Assembly: GCA_003254905.1 (NCBI GenBank)
Contig: QANU01075165.1
Location: 62,001 to 126,000, forward strand
Reading direction: 5' to 3'
Length of the DNA: 64,000 nt
From: Nissolia schottii
Lineage: Eukaryota > Streptophyta > Magnoliopsida > Fabales > Fabaceae
A program made the position numbers and the translations under genes. Below, piece by piece: positions 11,597 to 23,749 of the stretch (position 1 is its first letter; each line of letters opens with the position of its first letter). The notes beneath the pieces are model-generated. The model saw only the letters and a program-made list of their open reading frames with translations, searched no databases and was not told where the DNA came from.

Positions 11597-14500
11597 ATGT
11601 TGGAGAAGATTGGGTTGCCGCCAAAGCCGTCACTGCGAGGTAATAATTGGGTGGTCGATTCCTCACACTGCCAGGGCTGTTCCACTCAGTTCACCTTCAT
11701 CAATCGCAAGGTTCCTCATTTTCTCAATGCCCACTTTTTTCTGTTCTTCTCCTTTTATTTATTTATTTATTTTTGGGGTTCTGTTTCAAGTTATGCTTGA
11801 TCCGATTGTGCTCTCTTTTTATTTTTTCTGTTTTTTATCCCGGTAAATATAAAAACTTTTTACAATTAGAGAGAAAACCCATAATTTTATTTTCCCTATG
11901 CTCCTATAGGATGTTGGATTTTTTTTTTTTGGTTATGTGGGTCCTCAGTTCTCACTCATCTGTTCATGAAAGATTAAAAATTTGTCACTGAAGTTGTTAT
12001 GTTCATATTTTTTTGGCTTTGCTGTTCTAAATTTAATGAATGTTTATGATTTTAAGTCCTTGTTTGGCACGGGTAAATAACTCACAAGTTAAAACTAATT
12101 TGAGAATTAGTGTTCACTGATGATCTCTTTGGGATAATCTGGTTATGCTGCGGATTTTCTTAATCAGATGGGTTAATCGCATGTGATTGTGATGCTTATA
12201 AGAGATATTGTATGTGTACAATGGCGAAGTAGATTGCTTCTACATTGATCCCGGCTATATCTGTGATATATGAACCCATGCCTAAGAAGAGTACATTTGC
12301 TGCTCATTTTCCCGTTAGAAGCATATTTGCAAATATTCATCGTTTGTGTGAATCATCGAGAGGAACTTATCCATGCCATGTGATAGCATTTTGAATATTT
12401 GATTCTACTTCCTTGTGCATTGCATCAACTATAAGATAGGTTACCTCTCTATTTTAATGTTACTCGTTTTTTATTAGTTTGAACTTTGAAAGTTCATGGA
12501 ATATTTGGTTTCAAATTCAATAAACGAATAATACGCTTGTCAATTTCACAATCTCGCATGAAAAGTGAGATCCTGAATGCTGGACGATGATCTTCTTTGT
12601 TTGCTTATTTCTTATTAGAATCTGGACTCATGGTGAAATATTTGTCCTAAATTCAATTTTTGGCAATTCTTTTATGTTTCAGCATCATTGTAGAAGATGT
12701 GGGGGCTTGTTTTGCAACAGTTGTACCCGAAAAAGAATGTATTTACGTGGACAAGGTGATTCGCCTGTGCGTATTTGTGAACCTTGTAAGAAGCTAGAAG
12801 AGGCAACACGGTTTGAGATGCGGCAAGGACGCAAAGGTGGAAGAGGTATTTTTACTTATTTTAGTTTTACTCTTTCAACCTTTTGCCGCTTTACGTTAGT
12901 GTTAACACTCTTTCCTTACTACATGGTTTCGCATTTTTTAATATTCATTTCAATTCCTCCAGGGAGCTTGAAATCAACACCTAGAGATGAAGATGAAGTT
13001 TTGAACCAGGTTCTTGGTCACAATAAAGAAGAACTCAGCGGTCAAACAACAGTTGGTGCTGCATCATCTTCAAGTACTATGGGATTTTCCAATAACGAGG
13101 ATGGAGAAATACAACAATTTGTCTCAAATGATGAGCCTAATAGTTTGGGTATTGATGTGGGATCCACTACTCCTGATGAGTTACGTCAGCAAGCTTTGGA
13201 GGAAAAAAAGAAGTATAAAATTCTGAAAGGAGATGGGAAATCTGAGGAGGCCTTGAGAGCTTTTAAGAGAGGGAAAGAGCTTGAGAGGCAGGCTGATGCT
13301 TTGGAAATTCATTTAAGGAAGACTCGTAAGAAGATGTTATCGTCTGGAAACTTGTCTGACGTGCATAATAGAGGTATTTCTGTAGAGCCTGGCAAAAGCA
13401 CAAAGTCACTTCCTCGTACGGGTAAAGAAAAAGATGATCTTATTTCCGAACTTAGAGAGCTGGGATGGTCTGACGTGGATCTACATAAAGAAGATAGAAA
13501 GTCAGCAAACTTGAGTTTGGACGGTGAACTCTCATCAATCATTGGAGAAGTCTCTCCAAAGACTGGTGAAGAAAAGGGCCGCAGAATTGACAATAGCCAG
13601 GTTGTTGCTCTGAAAAAGAAGGCTCTAACACTGAAGCGTGAGGGTAAGCTTGCAGAAGCCAAAGAAGAATTAAAAAGAGCTAAAATTTTAGAAAAACAAC
13701 TAGAAGAACAGGAACTCCTATCTGAAGCTGAAGATTCTGATGATGAGCTATCAGCGCTAATTCGTGGCATGGATAGTGATAAAGAAGAATTTCCAGATCT
13801 GCATGATCATGAGCATAGTTTTGATGTTGATGGTCTTCTGCGCATTTCTGATGATCTTGATGGTAATTTTGAAGTGACTGATGACGATATGATAGACCCT
13901 CAATTAGCTGCTGCTTTGGAATCATTAGGTTGGACTGAACCTGAACAAACCTTTGACAAAGAAGCATTTCTTAGTGAAATTCAGTCTTTGAAAAGAGAAG
14001 CTCTTAATCAAAAGCGGGCAGGTAATACGGAAGAAGCAATGACATTTTTGAAAAAGGCAAAGTTATTAGAAAGGGATCTCAACAGCCCTGGGACTGCAGA
14101 CAACAATGCCATATTACAAAAATCCACAAATGTACAGAAAAGTATGAGTTCCGAAATTGCTGGTAATGGATCAGACTCCATTCCATTGGATGATAGAAAT
14201 GCTAATGCCACTAACAATGCTGCTTCCATGGCACCAAAAAGCCGGTTGATGATTCAGAGAGAGCTTTTGAGTTTGAAGAAGAAGGCTCTTACATTGAGAA
14301 GGGAAGGAAAACTGAATGAAGCAGAAGAAGAAATGCAAAAGGGGGCTGCTCTTGAGCGTCAGCTAATGGAGATGGATAAGGCTTCAAGTCTTAAAGCATC
14401 GCAGATAAATTCCGCTGATAATGTCCCACACCCAGCACACAATCATTCTGATATTCATAGAAATCTGCTAGCTGAGGAAGGAACTGAAGATGACGTAACA

Positions 14501-16546
14501 GACCAAGATATGTCTGATCCAAAATATCTTTCACTCCTTCAAGACTTGGGTTGGAATGATGAAAATAATGAACTTTCTAGTTCTTCAAGCAAGCCTTTGA
14601 AGAAAGAAGATAATCATTGTGTGTCAGCAAATGATGCTTCTCTAAGAAAGGATTCTACAGGTATCATGGTTGGAGCTCCTAGAAGAAGTAAAGGTGAAAT
14701 TCAGAGGGAGCTCTTGGGCTTAAAGAGAAAGTCCCTTGCTCTCAGGCGTGAAGGGAAAACTGAGGATGCAGAAGAAGTGCTTAAAATGGCCAAGGCATTG
14801 GAAATCAGAATTGCAGAGATGGACGCTCAAAAGAATGAAGCACTGGTTGAGGCCAATCCTCCTTCTGAAACTGCAATTGATGAAGATAGGAATACAGTTG
14901 TTTCAGACGAGGATATGCATGACCCTGCCTTGAATTCAATGCTTACCAATCGAGGGTGGAAGGACGATGACTTTGGACCTGCAACCATACAAGAAGAGCC
15001 AGTTAAGGAAGCCACTAGCAGGCGTACAGGTACCATGGACCCATCTGTACATGATTTGACTTCAGGCATTCCTGCTACAGCTTCAAGGAGTAAGAGAGAG
15101 ATTCAAAGAGAACTCTTAGTTTTGAGAAGGAAGGCTCTTGCTTGTAGGCGCAAGGGAGAAATAGAAGTGGCTGAGGAAATTTCAAGAATGGCCAAGAGTT
15201 TGGAAGCCCAACTGGAAGATTTTGGGAGCCAGAACAAAGACGTATTACTTAATGTTTCCAGGGATGAAAACCCTGTTCTGTCAGAATCATCAAGTAAGAG
15301 TGCTGCTGAATCATCAATTGGTTTAGAGAGAATTGACAATGAAACGGATATTCAATTCTTTAATAAGTCAGATAATTTAATTCCTGCAACCCCTCAGCCA
15401 ACAGATGATATGCATTCATTTTCTGCTTCGGTGAGTGCTTCAAGTGAAAATCTCTCAGAAAAGATGAAAGTAGCAAAATCAATTGGTAATAGCACCTCAG
15501 CTGGCCACTCCATGCTTTCACCAGATACACTTAGTAGTGAGAGTTTTAGCAGTTTTGAAACTCAAAAACAAAAAAAGTATCAGCTCGGTTCGGTAAATTC
15601 TTCTCAAGCAGGTACTCCTATTCATTTTGACTCCTCAGTGAATCTCAGCCAAGATCAGCGGCGCAAAGACATTGTTACCCCTCAAAAAAGAGAATCAAAC
15701 GAAAAGCCAAACATGAGTGAGTCAAATGCTGTTCAGGGTTCTGCTTCTCCAGACCAACTTTCCTCACGTCAAGAAATTTTAGCTCATAAAAGGAAGGCAG
15801 TTGCTTTGAAAAGAGAAGGGAAACTTACTGAAGCTAAGGAGGAACTCCGACAGGCCAAGCTGCTAGAGAGGAGCTTGGAGGATGGAAGCGTGCTGCTAAA
15901 TACTTCTTCCACCAACAATGTTTCTGATGCATCTCATGTTGTACAAAAGAAGCAAGATTCGCCATCAAATGTTACTGCCAAACTGCCAAATACTATTTCC
16001 AGCAGCAGTGTTTCTGATGCATCTCACGTACAAAAGAAGCAAGATTCCCGGCTGAATGTTACTGCCAAACCATTGAGTAGCCGTGATCGTTTCAAGCTGC
16101 AACAGGAGTCTCTGGGGCACAAACGTCAAGCCCTAAAGCTCCGGAGGGACGGCCACACAGAGGAAGCTGAAGCCTTGTTTGAAAAGGCAAAGGCAATTGA
16201 AACCCAGTTGGAGGAGTTGGCGGCTCAAGATGCCAGTAAGTCAGATGCAGCAGATGATGTGACTGTTGAGGATTTTCTCGATCCTCAACTCTTATCTGCT
16301 CTGAAAGCCGTTGGACTTGAAGATGTTAATGTATCGAGAGGCCCGCAAAGACAAGGGCCTGCGAAATCCAGTGTCGCTAAAATTGAGAACTCTAACCAAG
16401 AGAGGATTCAGCTAGGAGAAAGAATCAAAGAGGAAAAACTAAAGGCTGTTAATTTGAACCGTTCAGGAAAACAAGCTGAAGCCTTAGATGCTCTGCGACG
16501 TGCCAAAATGTATGAAAAGAAGCTGAGTTCAATGACATCTGGGTGA
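11597..16546 (+). CDS. FYVE zinc-finger protein with nine helical-hairpin repeats (3 exons)
   Basis: Exons 11597-11710, 12683-12845 and 12963-16546 give 1286 residues. The start MLEKIGLPPKPSLRGNNW matches the plant family of Arabidopsis At1g61690. Residues about 18-80 form a FYVE domain with WVVD, RKHHCRRCGG and VRICEPC, so the phosphatidylinositol-3-phosphate-binding signatures and eight zinc cysteines are present; intron 1 splits the domain just before HHCRRC. The long last exon encodes nine copies of a roughly 40-residue Lys/Glu hairpin with core LKRKALALRREGK..EAEE..K.AK.LE, alternating with five acidic D..DP.L...L..LGW segments. Binding to PI3P endosomal membranes is inferred from the domain. 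The repeats resemble the DM14 repeats of Lgd/CC2D1 proteins, which is my inference. Intron 2 has no stop in frame. A tandem duplication of about 90 bp lies at 15919-16072. Confidence 0.9.
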
Positions 16547-17692
16547 TGATGAAGAAATAGTGCTACTTCAAGGTGGGAAGAATGATCTTGTTCAAACAGT
16601 TAGTTTTTTTTTTTTTTGAAGGTTAGTTTAATTTGTGAATTTGTGTTGGAGGAGGTTGCTCCTTCAATTAAATGAATGTATACTTTGTTCTGTTCATAAA
16701 TATTGGAGAAAATATATACATGATCATTCATAAGCTACAATTTTCTTCTGAAAATTGTAGATGCGGTTCTAAGTATGAAGAGAATCAATGTTGTATGTGT
16801 GTGTTTTATGTGTGGCAGCTGGAGCACCACCTTCTCCCAGATCGCACATGTTTGCTTTGCCCTATACATGCAAAGACGTTGGACCATCTGCTATTGTTAT
16901 TATTATTATTCCCATTTGCAAAGACAGTTTGGTTAGCTCTATTATAACTTTTAGGGTGTGATTGTTTGTGAGATTGGAAGGAAAGGAAATGATAGGATTA
17001 GATAAGTTTGTAGGTTCATTGTGCGCATTTAATGCATGCTTCATGAATACTATCATATATTATTTTTAATTTATAGTATTTAAAAATATATGATAAATAA
17101 CAAAATCATCGGATAATAGTGTTTATGGAACACAGATTAAATATGTTCCATGATGTCATAAGAATTCTCTAGGGAGTATTTTATAACTAAACAATTTAAT
17201 TTGATTTTAAATAAAACAAACTATTATTTTTTTTCTTTCAAATTTTGTATACCTTTTTCAATATTTTTACTTGCTTGATATAATTTCTAATACATTTAAG
17301 GGTGTATGCAGTTTGGGTTGACTCGACGAACCCAACAAAACTTAACCGAACGAACCTATTTGATTTAGGTTATCAAGTCTAATCAAGTAGAAACTAACCA
17401 AAATTGAGCTTGAGTGAGTCAACTCTCAAATTTTTAAATTCTAGACCCATGGCCTTAGAACCGACTTGACCAACATGTGAAACATTTATTTTTCTAACTC
17501 CCACTCCAAAAAGCATCTTTTGTCCATCACTCTCAATTCTCTCATCTCTTCTTCTTAGAGAATACTTAATCGCCACCATAGTCATACTCTGTACTACAAA
17601 AATCGTTACCAACACGCAACGGATTAATTTCCTTACGAAAGTCCCCTAACATGCTAATCATGGAAAAATGCGCAGCTTTATAAATAAAGAGG

Positions 17693-17693
<1 letters not shown>
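16547..17693. other. 3' UTR and intergenic DNA
   Basis: 3' UTR of the FYVE gene for perhaps the first 300-400 bases, including a T-run at about 16605-16617 and an ATT tract near 16895-16912. The rest is AT-rich. At 17300-17400 there is a degraded repeat with GGGTTGACTCG / AACCCAACAA motifs of the kind seen in plant non-autonomous elements. No gene seen. Confidence 0.4.

Positions 17694-17737
<44 letters not shown>
17694..17737. repeat. (TA)n microsatellite
   Basis: About 20 uninterrupted AT/TA units. Confidence 0.95.
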
Positions 17738-17742
<5 letters not shown>

Positions 17743-17767
17743 AACATCATGATATAATATAATATAA

Positions 17768-17960
17768 GGTTAATTAAGTTTTTTGTTCCTGTAATTTGGG
17801 AAAGTTTAGTTTTGGTCCCTCTATGGAGATTTTAGTCCCTGTAAAATTTGGCAATTTGATTTTGGTCCCTGTTAACGTTTGGGACCTGACGATGATGACG
17901 TGGCTGTTAGCTCCGCGGACGTGGCGTGCCACATCAGCATAATCCGGGTTTAAATTTTTT
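17768..17960. repeat. Dispersed repeat with TTTGGTCCCT motifs
   Basis: Contains repeated TTTTGGTCCCT/TTTAGTCCCT units, then GACGTGGC and a GCGTGCCACATCAGCA segment. I recognise this as a common legume dispersed repeat type. It abuts copia coding sequence at about 17990, so the two were joined by insertion or rearrangement. Related motifs recur at 28770-29040. Confidence 0.5.
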
Positions 17961-17989
17961 TACCCATGAGCCGACCCGAAATTTAGATC

Positions 17990-18325
17990 CGACCCGAATT
18001 AATTTAGTTCATGCATTATGGTTGCAGAATTTTGTCTTAGGGCTTAGTATTATCGACAGCATAACTAGGCCGCTAAGAATTTATTGTGACAATTCCGCAG
18101 TTGTCTTCTTCTCGAAGAATGACAAGTATTCCAATGGTGCAAAACACATGGATTTAAAGTACTTGTCAGTTAAGGAAGAAGTGCAGAAACAAAAGTGTCA
18201 ATTGAGCATATTGGTACTGGATAAATAATAGCGGATCCGCTAATCAAAGGGTTGCCGCCCAAAACGTTTTCTGGTCATGTTAAAAGTATGGGCATTATTG
18301 ATAAGTCCTTGTTAGCTTGATATGT
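17990..18325 (+). pseudogene. Ty1/copia RNase H C-terminal fragment
   Basis: Translation gives the end of a copia RNase H domain: ALWLQNF, IYCDNSAVVFFSKNDKYSNG and GAKHMDLKYL, followed after a stop (TAA, 18226-18228) by decayed sequence resembling the usual polyprotein tail (PLIKGLPPKTF). All upstream gag, integrase and RT sequence is missing, cut at the junction with the preceding repeat. A polypurine tract and LTR follow at about 18666-18675, so this is the 3' end of a truncated retrotransposon. Confidence 0.85.
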
Positions 18326-18674
18326 ATACATATGTATGGATCTTGCTCATATTGTTATGACACTTATGAATTCAATTAAAGTTATGTTTCTGCTTTATTT
18401 ATTTGTTATTCACATTATATTATGTACATGTATTGTTTTGTGTAATAACATGTTATGGACATTAAAGTCAAAGGTCATAATGTACCTTGATTAAAGTTAT
18501 TTGCGTTGAGTTGCTTGTGATGCATGGAAGGGAACATGTCGTTTCTTATTGGCATTGACCGCCATGATTCAACTAGCTCAATTCAATGAAAGATGATGGC
18601 TTGAGTTCTCCAATGTAAAGTGCGCGCTTATAGTTATCGGATCTTCAAGTCGTCACATGGACCTAGTGGGAGAT

Positions 18675-19100
18675 TGTAAGATTATTTCATAATCTCATAA
18701 AGATATGGTCCATGTATCTTATAGTGATACTAACTCTAATTAAAGGAAATCAAGATGATGGCAATTGATTCTATAAGATATGATAGAGTTAGTGGGGGGT
18801 ATTTTAGTAAAACCGACCCTCCCCTCTCCCTTATAATTAAGATGGCATTACTCAAAGAAATTGATACAAGGGTTTTCAAGAATTCCAAAGAATTCAGAAA
18901 ACATTAGGGTTTGAGGTATGCCGCTCTTCTCACCATCAGCAGGGGTTGTAAGGATCAAAGGAAGAGAGGGGAAAAGAATTTATCAATTCCATCCAATCAC
19001 GATATGGATCGGGTATGTGTCTCGTTCTTATCCTTATTTACAATGTGATAATAATAAATTTCAAGATCGTTGTTTTCATGAATTGTTTAATGAAAAATCA
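18675..19100 (+). mobile_element. 3' LTR of the truncated copia element
   Basis: The polypurine tract AGTGGGAGAT (18665-18674) is followed by TGTAAGATTATTTC, the expected LTR start. The LTR includes a CCCTCCCCTCTCCC stretch and AT-rich sequence. Its end near 19080-19100 is approximate because no second copy exists in the window for comparison. Confidence 0.6.
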
Positions 19101-20030
19101 CAACTTACACGTGAAGTCTTATATTACATACTATATTTTAAATTAATTGTACAATGAATACTATTTTAAATTAAATTAAAATTTTATTCTTTATTTTTTT
19201 TATGCATAACCAAGTTTTATTAGCACATTCAACCAAACAAAGAAGTACAAAAGGTGTTATAATTAAGATGGCAACTCCAACCAAGATAACAAACACAACA
19301 ACTACGCAACACTTGCAAATGCACTTCATGAACTCCACGACAACCACAACCAACACCTAGGACCGAACTATCCTACCCGCACTTAAGCCACCGTAACAAC
19401 ACGACAAGCTGGAAGTCATATCTCGTTAAAAAATCTCTCTTGAAAATTTTTTTAAAGGGGTAAAAATCATGTATTTTTAAGGAAAAAAAGAGTATTAATC
19501 TAACCATCAACAATTTAAGACATTAGCAAAGAAAGAAATACAAACCGGTGACAACACAAACTATAGATACAACAAGTGCAAAACTAACACATTTTAAGCC
19601 AATGCAAAATCCAAAAACAAGTTGCGGCCAAAGCTCCTTCCACTAACGGTTGTTTATCTGAAAAAAACAATTCTTGATTATGATTTTCTATAAAGTTTAG
19701 ATAGTGGCAAAAAAAAAATATCATCATTTCTTTGTATCATTTATTCATTATGATTGCATTTGGTTAGTGAGATATGACTAAATTACAAAGACACGAGGAT
19801 AGAGACAGAAAATACAAAATTAAAAGTCAGTCTTTATTCTGTTTGGTGATGGACTGATGATATACAAAACACAATTTATTATATCCGTTTAGTTTTGTGA
19901 TGCAAGACGTAATAAAACGTAATAAAAATGAAAAATGACCAAAAAAAAAAAATCATTTGTTCCTTCCTTCCTCCTTTTTTCTACATCCTCAATCCTTCCT
20001 CCTGAAATTTCGTCGTCATCTACCCCCTCA
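19101..20030. other. Intergenic relic DNA
   Basis: AT-rich. 19200-19640 may be an old retroposed or LINE 3' fragment on the minus strand, but no protein similarity could be recognised. No gene seen. Confidence 0.3.
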
Positions 20031-20036
20031 TCGTGA

Positions 20037-20200
20037 TTGTGGTTGGTGGTGGTGGGTTTGGTTGCAGTGGACATGTTGGTGGCAGAGGTGGTGGTGGCCA
20101 CGTTAGTGTTATATGTGGTGGTGATTGCAATTGGTGGTGGTGGGTCTGGTGGTAGTGGCCACGTTAGTGGCGGATGTGGTGGTGATTGCAGTGGTGAATG
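20037..20200. repeat. GGT-rich imperfect tandem repeat
   Basis: Imperfect array of GGTGGT units. A longer block with GTGGCCACGTTAGTG and TGTGGTGGTGATTGCA is repeated with a period of about 61 bp (ggcc at 20096 and 20157). The Gly/Val-rich frame through it is repeat-driven and not called a gene. Confidence 0.75.
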
Positions 20201-20249
20201 GTTGAACTTGTTAGATAAAATAATCGATAAAAAAATTATGCATGGATAA

Positions 20250-21560
20250 AACCAAAAGTCAAATTTTCATTAAATTTTTGTCTTTGTATTTTAGGTAAAT
20301 TAAAAATGTAAAAAATACACAAATTTCTTATCAATGGGACTCAAAATTTTGTTTCTATCTCAATAAACAAACATAATTTTTGTCCCATGTCCTTCTCTAT
20401 CCTATTTCCCTAAACAAACGCTACCTCTATGATTTAATACATACATCATGACGCCGGAAGATTGCATTAGAGTTTATCTTGACCATGGCATCTCAAAATT
20501 CACGGGGGCAATGGAGCTGTCCTTCCTGTTCAAAACACAAGGAAATCCCATTAATTATAATAAAGAGAAAGTAATATTTACAAACCAAACCAAGACACCC
20601 CCCTTAACCTTTTACTCGGATGTAAGTAGTTACTTTAAATTTTTAAATCTAATTTAATTTTTAAATTTTTAGTCTTTTACAAAAAAAAAAAATACTATCA
20701 TTAAATCTTTCAATTACATTCTTAAATTTTAATATAATTAAAAAAATCACTAAAAGTTATAAAATTTTAATTAATTTTTAAATATAACGTTATTACTTAA
20801 TGATTTAACAAAACTTATATGTATCAAGTATTAAAATTTCTACCATTTTTTAAACAAAATTTTCTTCTTTTTCTTCTGTCTAATTTTTAAAAAATATTAA
20901 TATATTTTTATAAAAATCAAAATAAATCATGTGAATTTTTTTAAAATTTAATTTACTTTGATATTGTTAGTTAAGTATGAGAAACAATGTGATTATTTTA
21001 GATCTATTGTTAAATATGTTTCATTTTTTTAATATATTAATATGTTTTTAAACAATATTTAATGTTATAACAAAAGAAAAATCAAGAAATATTAATCAGT
21101 AAAATTTTTAATGCATAACACTGATAGATCTTGACATGCCGTGCTCTGAGATTTTGATAGTAAGCTAAATATAATTTGACATATGGTTTAACTATAAGAA
21201 TTATTGTAATTTAAATATTTAATTGAAAGAGTTAATAGTTGGTGGTGGCTAATTACAAGTGAGTAAAAGTTTAAGTGTTAAATTGAAATATTTAGAAGTT
21301 TAAGATGCCTACTTATAACTGAGTAAAAATTTAGAAGATGTTGATGCTATTTACCCTAAAATATATACTCCATCAGTTGCCGTTTAAGGTTTTGGCCAAA
21401 GATGTTTTTTTGGCTGGATGATAAAATTTTGTAATATTGATTAAGGAATCATTCAATTATCACACGTATAAAAAATGAGTCCCAATTTTTACACACCTGG
21501 TAGTTGCATATCTATTGCACACTACTGTGCAACCTAAAAGAAGGGGGAAATATCTTACAC
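20250..21560. other. AT-rich intergenic DNA
   Basis: Long A/T-rich stretches with no coding frame, RNA gene or defined repeat that I can support. Confidence 0.4.
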
Positions 21561-21638
21561 TCTCACTTATCATGAGCGTGCCCCACGCTCTTGCCTTCCT
21601 CTTGATTCTTCTTCATTACTAGGTCACTTTTTTTTTCT

Positions 21639-21908
21639 ATGAGTTCATCATCGAAAATTCCTCTGTTCGTTCTGCCACGCAGAGTCGTTCTGCAACAAAT
21701 CAGGATGAGGAACAAGGTGACGGAAGAAGAAGGAAAAGGGAAAAACAGAGTGCCCTGTGGTTTGGAACAAATGATTTGCAACAAGTGTAATTCAGAGAGG
21801 TCGTGCATTATGTTGCTTCTCTGCAGGCACCTCTATTCCTGCAAAGCAAGCGAGGCTTTCCTCCAACCATGCCCTGTCTGCCATATGCCAAAGAAATCCA
21901 GCATCTAG
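21639..21908 (+). pseudogene. Truncated BOI/S-RBP-like RING finger fragment
   Basis: The frame encodes about 89 residues ending in a partial C3HC4 RING: CNKC, then LLLCRHLYSCKAS and PCPVCHMPKKSSI. This is the pattern of the C-terminal RING of plant BOI/S-ribonuclease-binding-protein-type E3 ligases (CRHL..CK.C...CP.C). One zinc ligand is replaced (CKAS instead of CK.C; AGC where TGC is expected). A TAG stop removes the usual last residues, and the upstream body of the protein is absent. It is most likely a dead fragment, not a small functional E3. Confidence 0.6.
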
Positions 21909-22063
21909 ACTCTTCTCTTCTAGCCCCATTTTCCATATGACAAGCAAAAAGAGAAAAGATATTATGATGAGATACATAGTAGAGTCAATAGCATAATCTA
22001 TTCCGACGCAAAATTAATTATTTGAAATAACTCTTTTTTTTTTATTCCGACAATAAAATCACT

Positions 22064-22205
22064 TAAAGGTTAGGTCTGAGTTTACAAAAAGGTTGCGTCT
22101 CAGTATAATAAAAAGTTGTGTCTGTTTATTTAAACTGGTTGTGTTTCAAACAGCAAAAATGTTAGGTCTTTTACTTTGGTAAAATTGTGTCTGTTTTCAC
22201 CAAAA

Positions 22206-22257
<52 letters not shown>

Positions 22258-22460
22258 AAGAACGATTAGGTCATTTTATTTAATAAGGTTAGATATGAGT
22301 TTACGAGAAGGTTGCATCTAAGTATAATAAAAGGTTGTGTTTGTTTATTTAAATTGGTTGTGTCTCACACAACAAAAAGGTTAGGTCTTTTACTTTGGTA
22401 AGGTTGTGTCTTTTTTCATCAAAGGGTTGTGTCTGAATATAATAAAAGGTTATGTCTCGT
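22064..22460. repeat. Duplicated array of GGTTGTGTCT units around a CT/AT microsatellite
   Basis: About 14 degenerate units resembling AAGGTTGTGTCTG recur every 22-25 bases. They lie in two blocks (about 22064-22208 and 22280-22460) that align with each other at an offset near 214 bp. A (CT)n(AT)n microsatellite (22210-22256) sits between them. Confidence 0.75.
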
Positions 22461-23740
22461 TATCTATCATGATTATGTATGCGTTTTTTATATGCTTAGA
22501 CACAACCATTGTGATTAGTGAAAACAAAAAAATAAAAACGAAAAAAACAAAATTTCAAGAGCCAAATTGAGAGAGAATGTGCAGAATAGTTATTTGATTT
22601 ACGATAATCTCAGAGATTGTTACATTTGATGCGTGTGAGTGATTATGGTAAGACAATTAAGAGTGTGCCGAGTCAGTAAATTTGAGTTTGCAAAAATAGC
22701 CTAGGTGTGCAAGAATAATTACCCCTAAAAAATATGTAAATTATTAGGTTGAAATGTTTTTTTTTCTCCTTTTATTTCTCACTATTTTTTTTTACTTTGA
22801 AAACTTCTATTTTCTCTTTATATATAAAAAAATATATTGACAAAATAAATATTTTAAAAAAATTAAATGAAAAATAATTGTTCATAAATTCTTTTTTGTT
22901 AAATGAACAAATAATAATAAACAAAAAATAGCATAATCTACACAATCTCGGCTCTAGAGGCTCAAGTGCATATTTCAATTTTTTAAGCAGATAATTTACA
23001 TATTTTTAAATGTGTATTAATTAAATGATTCCTTAATTTATAGTATTAAAAGTTTCATCATCAGAAAAAAAAATAAAAAATATTTTAAGTCATTTTTATA
23101 GTTGCAAATTTCCACGATAAATTTAAAACATTTTTAAAATATTAATATTTACAAATATTAAAAGAAATTGAAAAAGAAACACTTGTCAACAAAATTGTAT
23201 TTATAACTTTAGAGATGTATACAAGTTAACAAAAAAATTAGTTATCAAATTCGCATCGATAGACACTCTAGTTGTGTAACAAAAAATTGTGTGCTTGATA
23301 AGATAAGTGCTAATATAGTCCGAATCTTGAGAAACCCACTTTGTTAGTAATTAGTAGTAGTTATATAATAAACCATGATATTGAATTGACTGGACGGAAA
23401 GATAGAACCACTTGACAAATCATCAATCAAACAATTTCAGAGAATAGTCACGTGAAACTGGCCGTACATCTTATTTTAATACCTTAAAGAAATATTTTTT
23501 AAAAAAGCTAGCAAAATGTCCTAAAATACTTATTAAAAAAATAAAAGAGATAAATTTTTTTTATAAAGAATATAAGATTTATTAATTTTTAATGTCATTA
23601 CATATATTAAATAATTCAAAAACTTATTTTTTTATTTTCTTAATTAATATCTCAAGAGCATTGATTAATAAAATCTTTATTTTTAATTTATTCTTTTGAT
23701 TTGGTGTGGATGTTAACAGGATAAAGTAATGTTATATACG
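22461..23740. other. AT-rich intergenic DNA
   Basis: No coding sequence recognised. The short minus-strand frame near 22772-22978 is AT-rich and unsupported. Confidence 0.4.
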
Positions 23741-23749
23741 AGGCTCGAA

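Noticed and set aside
13309-13770. 153-codon minus-strand frame inside the FYVE gene
   Set aside because: Antisense of the Lys/Glu-rich repeats, giving Ser/Leu/Phe-rich sequence; a shadow frame.
20037-20249. Gly/Val-rich small protein
   Set aside because: Follows the GGT repeat with no start context or homologue recognised.
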